From: Pseudomonadota bacterium
GTDB taxonomy: Bacteria > Pseudomonadota > Alphaproteobacteria > Azospirillales > Azospirillaceae
Direction of reading: 5' to 3'
DNA length: 21,557 nucleotides
Assembly (NCBI GenBank): GCA_023416455.1
Contig: JAEZHQ010000050.1
Coordinates: 1-21,557, forward strand
The notes below the pieces were generated by a model that searched no databases, was not told the DNA's origin, and saw only the letters and a list, made by a program, of their open reading frames with translations. The translations under genes were made by a program, and so were the position numbers. This document shows positions 15,012 through 21,557 of this stretch, piece by piece; position 1 is the first letter of the stretch; each line of letters opens with the position of its first letter.

Positions 15012-17499
15012 CGACATGGCCGAACGGGCGTGGCAGCGGGACGGGGTACTGGCCGGCATCGACCTTTCAGGGGTCCGGCTGGTCACGGTGGACGTGTTCG
15101 ACACGCTGCTGTTCCGCCGCTGCGGGACGGTGGAGGGGGTCTTCGCCCTGACGGCGCGGGTGGCGCACCGGCGGGGGCTGCTCGATCCGGGCGTGACGGA
15201 GGATGCCTTCGTGATCCTGCGCCGCGGGGCCGAGGCGCGCGCGCGCCGGCAGGCCATGGCGGAGCGGGGGAGCGGCGAGGTCACCCTCGACGACATCCAC
15301 CGCCACAACCGCCTGCCGGGCGTCGGGTCCGCGGCGCTGGCAGCGCTGGAGGAGGAGGTCGAGCGGCGGGTCGCGGTCGCCAACCCCTATCTGGCGAGCT
15401 ACCTGCGCCATCTCCGGCGCTCGGGCCGGCCGGTGGTGCTGCTGTCCGACATGTATCTGCCGTCGGCCCGCCTGGCGGCGATCCTGGCCGCCGCCGGCCT
15501 CGCCGCCGGAACCGACTACGACGCCCTCCGGGTGTCCTGCGACGAGGGGGTGGCGAAGGCGGATGGCCGTCTCTTCCGCCGTCTCCTCGCCGGCCGGCCG
15601 GATCTGGCGCCGTCCATGGTCCTGCACATCGGCGACAACCCGGCGGGCGACAAGGCGGCGCCCGAGGCGCTGGGAATGCGGGCGGTGCGCTGCGTTCCTC
15701 CCGCCGCCCTGGTCGCCGTCGCCGAGCGCGAGGCCATGCTCGGCCGGCCGGGGCACAACGCCTTCACACTTCGCCGGCATCTGGCCATGCGCGCTGTGCC
15801 CGGCGGCGCCGGCGGCGGCGATCCCGAGGAGGTCTTCTGGACCGGGTTCGGCTGCGCGGTGATGGGGCCGGTCGCCGTCCATTGCGCGAACTGGGTGGTG
15901 CGCGACGCCGCGCGCCGCGGCATCCGCTGCCTGGCCCCGCTCATGCGCGAGGGCGAGCTGCTCGGCGCGCTGATGGCGAAGGAGGCCCGGCGGCTCGGAC
16001 TCGACCTCCGGGTCGTTCCCCTCCACGCCTCCCGCGCCGCCCTCTACCTGCCCAGCCTGCGCGCCTTCGGCGAGGCCGAGCTGGCGGCGCTGTGCACCGG
16101 CAGCGTCTTCCGGACGCTGGCCGACCTGTACGCCCTGCTCGGCCTCGGCCCCGTTCCGCCCTCCCTGCGGGACCAGGCCGGCACCGCCCTGGTCGATCTC
16201 CACGGCGCCCACCGGCGCGACGGCTCCGGCCCCTACGAGGAGCTGCGGCAACGGCTGCTCGCCCCGGACACGGTGGCGCGGATCCTGGAACGGGCGCGGC
16301 AGGCCCGCCGCGATCTCGTCGATCACCTGCGCGACGCGCTGGGCGGCGAACGGCGCGTCGCCCTGGTCGACATCGGCGCGCGCGCCACCATGTTCGCCCG
16401 CCTCATGGCCATTCCCGAGCTGGACGGCCTCCTGGACCTCCACGGCTATCTCTTCTACGCGGTGCCCGACGCCCTCGACCGCATGGGCGACGGCGTCCCG
16501 CTCAGCGTCTTCGCCCCGCTGACCGCCGACGGGCTGGAGCGGGCGCGGATCGTCTACCGCAGCCCCCAGTTCCTGGAGCTGCTTCTGAACGGGGAGGCGC
16601 CGACCACCGTCGGCTACCGGCGCGGGTCCGACGGGCGGGTGGCGCCGGTGACCGAGCCGCCGGCGATCCCCGACCCGCAGCGGCGGGCCATCCGCGCCTG
16701 CCGTGCCGGCATCGATCTGTACCACGAGGTCTTTGCCCGTCTCGAGGAGGCCGACGGCGGCGGCGGCGGGGACGGCAGCAGCGGGGACGGATGGCTGGAC
16801 GACGAGGCTCCGGACGTCTTCGCGGCGCTCCATCGGGCCGTGCACCTGCCCACCCCGGAAGAGGCCGAGCGGATCGGGCGGCTGGTCTACGACATCAACG
16901 ACGGGACGCGGGCCGTCCAGCGGCTCTGCACCGAGGCGGCGGCGGCGGCGGTGGCCGGGCTGCGCCGGTCGGCGCCGCCGGCGAGCTGGCTGAGCCTCGC
17001 CCTGCTGCTCCGCCCGTCGGACCTGCCCTGGCCGCAAGGGGCGATCACGCTCCAGGAGCCGGGCCATGTGGAAGCGTTGCTGGACGGCGCCGGCGGCGCC
17101 TTCGGGCACCGGGCGATCAGCCGCCAGTTCGCCCACATGGCGGCCTCCCGGGACGACCGGCGGGTCGTCCTGTGCGCCGCCGGCGGGCGCGGCGGCATGG
17201 CGCCGACCTTCATCGAGGTCGCCCGCGCCGCCGGGCTCGACCTCGCCGGCTGCGCCGACCTTCTGGTCGCCGAGCCGGACGGCCTGTTCGACGGCGTTCC
17301 GGTGCTGCCGCTGGAGCGGGTGGCCACGCAGGACTGCCGCAGCGTCGTGGTGGTCAGCGTCGGCTACGGGCAGGCCATCCTCGACGCCCTGGCGGCCGGC
17401 GTGGCGGCGGACGGCCGGCCGCTGCGCTGCTTCTGGTTCGACGGCCGGGCTTTCCACACGACCGAGCTGCGGGGGGAATCCCCGGGGGGTGCCGGATGA
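15004..17499 (+). CDS. large HAD-domain protein with C-terminal domain resembling that of the upstream glycosyltransferase
   Basis: From ATG 15004 the product is 831 residues. Residues ~23-230 are a HAD-superfamily domain with a helical cap: DVFDTLLF with Asp30 and Asp33, LLSDMY with Ser148, GVAKADG with Lys185, and HIGDNPAGD with Asp211. This set is complete for a phosphatase-type enzyme. The middle (~270-700) is helix-rich and unassigned; it holds DIGARATMF near 459 and a Gly/Ser linker GGGGGDGSSGDG near 588. The last ~110 residues (VVLCAAGGRGG...VVVSVGYG) echo the C-terminal domain of the preceding glycosyltransferase. Long HAD fusions of this type occur in polysaccharide clusters, but their roles are unclear. 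The start overlaps the upstream stop by eight bases; ATG 15016, with GAGG upstream, is equally possible. The stop overlaps the next gene as ATGA. Confidence 0.75.
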   Translation: MLDDMAERAWQRDGVLAGIDLSGVRLVTVDVFDTLLFRRCGTVEGVFALTARVAHRRGLLDPGVTEDAFVILRRGAEARARRQAMAERGSGEVTLDDIHRHNRLPGVGSAALAALEEEVERRVAVANPYLASYLRHLRRSGRPVVLLSDMYLPSARLAAILAAAGLAAGTDYDALRVSCDEGVAKADGRLFRRLLAGRPDLAPSMVLHIGDNPAGDKAAPEALGMRAVRCVPPAALVAVAEREAMLGRPGHNAFTLRRHLAMRAVPGGAGGGDPEEVFWTGFGCAVMGPVAVHCANWVVRDAARRGIRCLAPLMREGELLGALMAKEARRLGLDLRVVPLHASRAALYLPSLRAFGEAELAALCTGSVFRTLADLYALLGLGPVPPSLRDQAGTALVDLHGAHRRDGSGPYEELRQRLLAPDTVARILERARQARRDLVDHLRDALGGERRVALVDIGARATMFARLMAIPELDGLLDLHGYLFYAVPDALDRMGDGVPLSVFAPLTADGLERARIVYRSPQFLELLLNGEAPTTVGYRRGSDGRVAPVTEPPAIPDPQRRAIRACRAGIDLYHEVFARLEEADGGGGGDGSSGDGWLDDEAPDVFAALHRAVHLPTPEEAERIGRLVYDINDGTRAVQRLCTEAAAAAVAGLRRSAPPASWLSLALLLRPSDLPWPQGAITLQEPGHVEALLDGAGGAFGHRAISRQFAHMAASRDDRRVVLCAAGGRGGMAPTFIEVARAAGLDLAGCADLLVAEPDGLFDGVPVLPLERVATQDCRSVVVVSVGYGQAILDALAAGVAADGRPLRCFWFDGRAFHTTELRGESPGGAG

Positions 17500-18608
17500 G
17501 CCGGCCCCCGGCCGCGCCCGCGGTCCTGCTGCGCGCAGACGCCAGCCCGGCGACCGGCACCGGCCATGTGATGCGCTGCCTCGCCCTGGCCGAGGCGCTG
17601 GCCGAAGCCGGATTCGCCGGGCATTTCGCCGCCGCCGCCCTCTCTCCAGCGCTGGAGGACCGCCTGCGCGCCGCCGGCATGGCGGTGCACCGCATCGCGG
17701 CCGAGCCCGGCGACGACTCCGACCTCGCGGCGACGCTGCGCCTCGCCGGCGCGGTCGGGGCGGCCGCCGTCGTGGTCGACGGCTACCGGTTCGGCACCGG
17801 CTGGCGGGCCGGTCTGGCCGCCACGGGGCTGTGCGTCCTCGCCTTTGACGACGCCGGAACCGGCGAGCCGCTGCACGCCGATATCGTCGTCAACGCCGCC
17901 CCCGACGCCGCGGCGCTGCCCTACCACCGCGCCGCTCCCGGGGCCGCGCTGCTGCTCGGCCCCGCCTATGCCCCGCTGCGGCGCGAGCTGCGCGAGGCCG
18001 CGCGGGCCGCGAAGGCGCCGCTTCCCGACCGCCGGTCCCTGCTGCTGACCTTCGGCGGCTCCGACCCGCTCGGCCTGACCGGCCCCTGCATCAACCGGCT
18101 GGGGGCGGCGCTTCCCGACGGGGTGCGCATCGACGCCGTGGTGGGCGGGGCCTGCCTGGCGGCCGAGGCGGTGGAGGCGGCGGCGCGGCCCTTCGGCGCC
18201 CGTGTGCGGGTCCACCGCGACACGCCCCACATGGGGCGGCTGATGGCGGACTCCGGGCTGGCGGTGTCGGCGGCGGGCACCACCACGGCGGAACTGGCCG
18301 CCGTCGGCATCCCGGCGGTCCTCGTCCTCGTCGCCGGCAACCAGGAGGCGGCGGCCGGCCAGTCGGCCGGCCTCGGCTGGTGCGCGCTGGTCGACGGCCG
18401 CGCCGCCGACGCCCCGGACCGCATCGCCCGGGAAGCGCTGGCCCTGTGGGCCGACCCGGCGCGGCGGGTCGCCATGGCGCAGCGCCTGACCGGGACCGTC
18501 GACGGGCAGGGGGCGGTGCGGATCGCCGAGGCGCTGCGCCGGCGCCTCATACCGGCGGTGCATGAACACGGAGCGCCGCCGGTAAAACCCGACAGATCAA
18601 TGCGATAG
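17496..18608 (+). CDS. pseG: PseG-type UDP-2,4-diacetamido-2,4,6-trideoxy-beta-L-altropyranose hydrolase
   Basis: The 370-residue protein resembles PseG, which removes UDP from the pseudaminic acid precursor before condensation with phosphoenolpyruvate. It is GT-B-like and related to MurG. The N-terminal signature LLRADASPATGTGHVMRCLALAEAL contains the expected catalytic His at residue 24. VVVDGYRFGTGW near 90-101, LLTFGGSDP near 183 and the nucleotide-side stretch SAAGTTTAELAAVGIP followed by VAGNQEAAAG near 277-292 complete the pattern. ATG 17496 overlaps the HAD gene's TGA. It is last in a four-gene operon. The other pathway enzymes (PseB, PseC, PseH, PseI) are not in the window. The last ~25 residues are an extra polar tail, and the TAG stop lies in a hairpin. 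A hydrolase for a related UDP-sugar, such as a legionaminic-type precursor, is the alternative. Confidence 0.85.
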   Translation: MSRPPAAPAVLLRADASPATGTGHVMRCLALAEALAEAGFAGHFAAAALSPALEDRLRAAGMAVHRIAAEPGDDSDLAATLRLAGAVGAAAVVVDGYRFGTGWRAGLAATGLCVLAFDDAGTGEPLHADIVVNAAPDAAALPYHRAAPGAALLLGPAYAPLRRELREAARAAKAPLPDRRSLLLTFGGSDPLGLTGPCINRLGAALPDGVRIDAVVGGACLAAEAVEAAARPFGARVRVHRDTPHMGRLMADSGLAVSAAGTTTAELAAVGIPAVLVLVAGNQEAAAGQSAGLGWCALVDGRAADAPDRIAREALALWADPARRVAMAQRLTGTVDGQGAVRIAEALRRRLIPAVHEHGAPPVKPDRSMR

Positions 18609-18616
18609 CATTGATC
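18595..18616 (+). terminator. hairpin spanning the pseG stop codon
   Basis: GATCAATGC at 18595-18603 and GCATTGATC at 18608-18616 are perfect inverted arms around the loop GATA. The TAG stop at 18606-18608 falls at the loop. No T-run follows directly, so it may be a weak terminator or an mRNA 3'-end stabiliser acting with the larger hairpin just downstream. Confidence 0.5.
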
Positions 18617-18623
18617 AAGAGGG

Positions 18624-18659
18624 TGATACGGACGACGCCTTCAGGCGTCGTCCGTATCA
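18624..18659. terminator. bidirectional 17-bp hairpin between convergent genes
   Basis: The arms 18624-18640 and 18643-18659 are perfectly complementary over 17 bases around TC. In practice this gives a 16-pair or shorter stem with a TTCA-type loop. It is GC-rich in the inner half and sits between two convergent operons, so it probably ends transcription from both sides. The TGA stop of the minus-strand SDR (18657-18659) is the outermost base triplet of one arm. Confidence 0.7.
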
Positions 18660-19430
18660 GCGCGCGGTGAACCCCCCGTCCACCGCCAGCGCCGTCCCGG
18701 TCACCCAGCGCGCGCTGTCGGCCAGCAGATAGGCCACCGCGTCGGCGACGTCCTGCGGCGCGCCGTAGCCCAGCGGGTGGGCGGCGTCCAGCGCCGCCTT
18801 CTGCTCCGCCGGCAGCATGGCGAACTGCTTGTCCGCCTTGGCGCCCAGCACCACCGCCGGGGCCACCAGATTGACGCGGATGCGGCGGTCGGCCAGCTCC
18901 AGGGCCAGCGACTGGGTGAGCGAATGCAGCGCCGCCTTGGAGGCGGCGTAGAGCGAGCGCCCCTTTTGCCCGCGCCGCCCGGCGGCCGAGCCGACATAGA
19001 CGATGGCGCCGCCGGCGGGGGCGGCCACCCCCTTCTGCTGGAAGCCGCGCGCCAGCAGAAGCGCCGCCCCGACGTTCAGCGTGAAGTAGCGGTCGAAGCG
19101 CGCCCGGTCGACCTGCCGCAGCACCGAATAGCCCTGCTCCGACGCCGAATGGACCAGCCCGTCGAAGGGACCGCCGGCTTCCGCCAGCCCCTTCATCCAG
19201 CCGGGTATGGCGTCGAGGTCGGTCAGGTCGAAGGGCGCGCAGGCGTGACGGTCCGCCGGGCCGGCCAGCAGGGCGCGGGTGGCCTCCAGCGATTCGGCCC
19301 GGCGGCCGACCAGGGTCAGCCGCGCGCCGAGGTCGGCCAGCGTCCGGCACAGCTCGCGGCCGATGTCGCTGTCGGCCGAGGCGCCGGTGACCAGGATGCG
19401 GCGGCCGGTGAGGTCGAGCGGGTTGCGCAT
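18657..19430 (-). CDS. SDR oxidoreductase, 3-oxoacyl-reductase-like
   Basis: The 257-residue SDR shows a slightly lengthened cofactor loop, TGASADSDIG at residues 15-24, followed by VGRRAESL at 41-48; the Arg pair suggests NADPH. Catalytic residues are Ser148 in YVGSAAG and Tyr161/Lys165 in YAASK. The C-terminus VTGTALAVDGGFTAR is the usual family end. Its start follows the KAS III stop by nine bases on the same strand, so the two are surely cotranscribed. The pairing of a ketoacyl synthase with a reductase implies that a short 3-oxoacyl chain is made and then reduced to a 3-hydroxyacyl group. In this setting that group could be attached to an amino sugar. A sugar reductase role is an alternative. 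Confidence 0.87.
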   Translation of the reverse strand: MRNPLDLTGRRILVTGASADSDIGRELCRTLADLGARLTLVGRRAESLEATRALLAGPADRHACAPFDLTDLDAIPGWMKGLAEAGGPFDGLVHSASEQGYSVLRQVDRARFDRYFTLNVGAALLLARGFQQKGVAAPAGGAIVYVGSAAGRRGQKGRSLYAASKAALHSLTQSLALELADRRIRVNLVAPAVVLGAKADKQFAMLPAEQKAALDAAHPLGYGAPQDVADAVAYLLADSARWVTGTALAVDGGFTAR

Positions 19431-19439
19431 GGCGCGTCT

Positions 19440-20525
19440 TCAAGGGGTCAGAACGGGGAAGTCGTCGGGCAGTTCGACCACCTCCGGGGTGGGGATCGGC
19501 CCCACCTCGCCGACCAGGGCGCCCCAGGACCACCCCACCCCGAAGCCGGCCAGCAGCATGCGGCGCGCGCCGGCGGCCAGCGACGGCCCCAGCCGGTGGC
19601 CGATGGCCAGCGGGATGGAGGCCGAGCTGGTGTTGCCGAAGTCGTGCATGTCGATGAGGAACTTCTCCTTGGGAATCGCCAGCTTCTTGCGCAGATGCTC
19701 CAGCATGAAGGCGTTGGCCTGGTGCATCACGCAGTGGTCGAGATCCTCCACCGTGGTGCCGGCGTGCTCCAGCGCCTCGCGGACCAGCGGCGGCACCGCG
19801 CGCAGGGTGAAGGCGAAGACCTCCGCCCCGTTCAGCGACAGCCGCGACTCGGTGAACAGCCGCTCCTCCTCCTCCGGCGTGCGCCGCACCAGCCCCGGGG
19901 TCAGCGCGTGGCGCCGGCCGCCGGCCTTGACCCAGATGTTGCGGGCGCCCGCCCCGTCGGTCCCCACCACCACGTGCAGCGGGGGGGCGCCGGCGGCCGT
20001 CTCCAGCGCGGCGGCGGCGCCGGCGTCGCCGAACAAGGGCAGGGTGGAGCGGTCGCCCGGCACCAGATGGCGCGACGACACGTCGCCGCACAGGACCAGC
20101 GCGCGCCGCCCGTTCGACCCGCCGAGCAGCCGGCCGGCCAGCCACAGACCATAGACGAAGCCCGAGCAGCCGAGGTTGACGTCGAAGCAGGCCGCCCCCG
20201 TGCCCAGCCCCAGCCGCTTCTGCATGATGCAGGCGGTGGCCGGCACGTTGTAGTCGGCGTCCTGCGAGACGAAGACCAGCACGTCGACCGACGCCGGATC
20301 CCAGTCGAGCTGGCGCAGCAGCCCCTCCGCCGCCGCCACCGCCATGTCGGATGCGCAGATGTGCGGCGGGGCGATGCGGCGCGAATGGACGCCGGTGGTG
20401 GCGTACAGCTTCTCCGCCTCCTCGGCGGTGAAGAGGCTGTGGTCCTCGAGGAAGGAGTGGCGATCGCGCGGCACCACGGCCCGCAGGCCCGCGATGCGAA
20501 CGTCCTCGATGACGGCCTTGACCAT
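19440..20525 (-). CDS. 3-oxoacyl-ACP synthase III (KAS III, FabH-like)
   Basis: This 361-residue condensing enzyme should join an acyl-CoA or acyl-ACP to malonyl-ACP. The thiolase-fold catalytic triad is visible: Cys120 in NLGCSGFVYGL, His268 in MHQAN and Asn298 in GNTSSAS. Length is a little above that of housekeeping FabH (about 320), with additional residues near 205-230 and a C-terminal tail. ATG 20525 has GGAAG five bases before it. No other fatty-acid genes are adjacent, so it is unlikely to be the main FabH. KAS III-like genes are known beside glycosyltransferases in Pseudomonas syringae flagellin glycosylation islands, where the glycan carries a 3-hydroxybutyryl group. A similar acyl-decorating role with the following SDR gene is inferred here. 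Confidence 0.9.
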   Translation of the reverse strand: MVKAVIEDVRIAGLRAVVPRDRHSFLEDHSLFTAEEAEKLYATTGVHSRRIAPPHICASDMAVAAAEGLLRQLDWDPASVDVLVFVSQDADYNVPATACIMQKRLGLGTGAACFDVNLGCSGFVYGLWLAGRLLGGSNGRRALVLCGDVSSRHLVPGDRSTLPLFGDAGAAAALETAAGAPPLHVVVGTDGAGARNIWVKAGGRRHALTPGLVRRTPEEEERLFTESRLSLNGAEVFAFTLRAVPPLVREALEHAGTTVEDLDHCVMHQANAFMLEHLRKKLAIPKEKFLIDMHDFGNTSSASIPLAIGHRLGPSLAAGARRMLLAGFGVGWSWGALVGEVGPIPTPEVVELPDDFPVLTP

Positions 20526-20641
20526 GGGCTTCCGCTTCCGCTCTCGTTGGCCGGTCCGCGGCGGGGTCCGGCGATTGGGGAAACTTTAACGGGCCGACGC
20601 TAGGTTCGGAACGATTAACGAAGGGATAAGGGGCACGCGCC
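20526..20641. promoter_or_regulatory. divergent promoter region, KAS III and Rieske genes
   Basis: The 116 bases between two divergent starts must supply both promoters. The half nearest the Rieske gene is less GC-rich, with TTGGGG at 20575-20580 and TAGGTT at 20601-20606; the 20-base spacing is too long for a good sigma-70 promoter. AAGGGATAAGGGG before 20634 includes the Rieske gene's ribosome binding site. Confidence 0.4.
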
Positions 20642-21557
20642 ATGGCTGAAGCCTCCGCGCCACCGGCCGCCGCCGCCCGGCCGGCCACCGTCATCGCCTC
20701 CACGCGCTACGCCGACCCGGCGGTCTTCGCGCGGGAGGCGGAGCGCATCTTCCGGCGCTCCTGGATCTTCGTCGGATTCGCCGACCAGCTGGCCCGGCCC
20801 AACGACTTCATCACGGCCGAGGTGGCCGGCACCTCGGTGGTGGTGCAGAATTTCGACGGCGCGCCCGCCGCCTTCCACAACGTCTGCACCCACCGCCACT
20901 CGCTGATCCAGCGCCAGCCCTGCGGCAACCGGCGGCTGGAGTGCCCCTACCACGGCTGGCTGTTCAACCGCGAGGGCGTGCCCGTCGGCATCCCCGGCAA
21001 CGACGCCTATTTCGGCTTCGACCGCGCCGCCAAGGCGCGGCTGGCGCTGTCCCGCTTCGAGGTGGCGGCGCGCGGCCGCTTCGTCTTCGTCCGGCTGGAG
21101 CCCGGCGGCGCCGGCCTGGACGATTTCCTCGGCGGGTATGGTCCGCTGCTCGACGACCTCTCGGCCTTCACCGAGCCCCTGGGCGACGAGACCGAGGAGT
21201 GGGCGGCCAACTGGAAGATCGGGGTGGAGAGCGTGCTGGAGCCCTACCACGTCGACTCCACCCACCCGGAGACCTTCAAGCCCTTCATCCGCAAGAGCTG
21301 GGAAACCGCCGCCGAAGGCGAGCACTCGCGCTGCCTGACCGCGCTGTCGGAGCCCAGCGCCCGCTGGTGGGGCAGGGTGGTCCACACGCTGGGGCTGGCC
21401 CGGGACGAGCGCTACCGCGACTACGACCACCGCTTCATCTTCCCCAACCTGTCGCTGGCGGTGACCCACGGCGCGCTGCTCAGCGTGCAGACCTACGACC
21501 CGCTCGACGCCGGGCGCCTGTCGCTGCGCCACCGCCTGTTCCTGGCGCCGAGCCGCA
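20642..21557 (+). CDS. Rieske non-heme iron oxygenase, alpha-subunit type (3' end beyond window)
   Basis: The frame from ATG 20642 stays open for 305 codons to the window edge. The Rieske [2Fe-2S] cluster ligands are complete: CTH with Cys82 and His84, then CPYH with Cys101 and His104. The mononuclear iron site of the catalytic domain is visible in NWKIGVESVLEPYHVDSTH, with His203 and His208; the third, acidic ligand would lie near the missing C-terminus. The NWK...VE..LE.YH pattern is typical of ring-hydroxylating and choline/carnitine monooxygenase-like oxygenases. It should hydroxylate or demethylate a substrate using O2 and an external reductase. It diverges from the KAS III/SDR pair, suggesting joint regulation and possibly one pathway. 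CMP-Neu5Ac hydroxylase is itself a Rieske enzyme, but this one is closer in motif to the alpha-subunit class. Substrate unknown. Confidence 0.88.
   Translation, partial: MAEASAPPAAAARPATVIASTRYADPAVFAREAERIFRRSWIFVGFADQLARPNDFITAEVAGTSVVVQNFDGAPAAFHNVCTHRHSLIQRQPCGNRRLECPYHGWLFNREGVPVGIPGNDAYFGFDRAAKARLALSRFEVAARGRFVFVRLEPGGAGLDDFLGGYGPLLDDLSAFTEPLGDETEEWAANWKIGVESVLEPYHVDSTHPETFKPFIRKSWETAAEGEHSRCLTALSEPSARWWGRVVHTLGLARDERYRDYDHRFIFPNLSLAVTHGALLSVQTYDPLDAGRLSLRHRLFLAPSR

Noticed and set aside
12786..15383. 865-codon minus-strand open frame opposite the multidomain glycosyltransferase
   Set aside because: No domain is recognisable, while the plus strand has glycosyltransferase and HAD motifs and ATGA couplings.
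15067..17457. 796-codon minus-strand open frame opposite the HAD protein
   Set aside because: GC-rich shadow with no recognisable domain; the sense frame contains a complete HAD motif set.
15030..17495. Long plus-strand open frame upstream of and continuous with pseG
   Set aside because: The stretch before 17496 is Arg/Pro/Gly-rich and lies in another frame of the HAD gene; the PseG fold starts at ATG 17496.
18547..20703. Long open frames on both strands over the SDR/KAS III pair
   Set aside because: Both are shadows: the SDR and KAS III reading frames have intact catalytic residues and normal lengths.
1..21557. CRISPR arrays, tRNA or rRNA genes, phage genes
   Set aside because: No regularly spaced repeats, no tRNA cloverleaf or rRNA-like segments, and no recognisable phage structural or integrase genes were seen.

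Overview
The window reads as GC-rich alphaproteobacterial DNA, most like Rhodospirillales (Azospirillum and relatives). This is inferred from the very strong G/C preference at third codon positions and from the gene families present; no phylogenetic marker lies in the window. It looks like a surface-glycan or flagellin-glycosylation accessory island. Nearly every intact gene is a sugar-nucleotide enzyme, a glycosyltransferase, a methyltransferase or an acyl/oxygenase tailoring enzyme.

Layout. (1) Positions 1-127 are the 3' end of an unrecognised GC-rich gene, followed by a TPR protein (349-1839) whose base composition changes sharply from GC-rich to AT-rich near 1280. (2) About 1280-6140 is a low-GC island. 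It carries a tandem-domain class I methyltransferase (2160-3341, +) facing a polysialyltransferase-like glycosyltransferase (4786-5895, -). A GC-rich IS701-type insertion sequence (3386-4774) with a frameshifted transposase sits between their 3' ends. (3) Positions 6271-8906 on the minus strand are a tight operon: GT2 glycosyltransferase, acylneuraminate-cytidylyltransferase-like enzyme, and 2-hydroxyacid dehydrogenase. (4) Divergent from it, 9058-11574 on the plus strand is SDR oxidoreductase, SMP-30-type sugar lactonase, and a GT42/DUF115-like putative glycosyltransferase. (5) Positions 11854-18608 on the plus strand are an overlapping operon: TPR-FkbM methyltransferase, multidomain glycosyltransferase, large HAD-containing protein, and a PseG-type nucleotide-sugar hydrolase. 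(6) Two tandem hairpins at 18595-18659 separate this from a convergent minus-strand pair, SDR (18657-19430) and KAS III (19440-20525). A Rieske oxygenase (20642 to the window end) diverges from that pair.

How the genes may work together (inference). PseG points to pseudaminic-acid-type nonulosonic acid synthesis, with the other pathway steps outside the window. The cytidylyltransferase-like enzyme, with the dehydrogenase, SDR and lactonase beside it, looks like a dedicated route to a CMP-activated acidic sugar. The GT2, GT42-like, polysialyltransferase-like and multidomain enzymes are candidates to transfer such sugars. The two methyltransferase genes and the KAS III/SDR/Rieske group could add methyl and acyl or hydroxyl decorations. 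The most novel-looking parts are the cytidylyltransferase/dehydrogenase/SDR/lactonase/GT42-like module, the two large multidomain proteins that share a similar C-terminal domain, and the KAS III/SDR//Rieske tailoring module.
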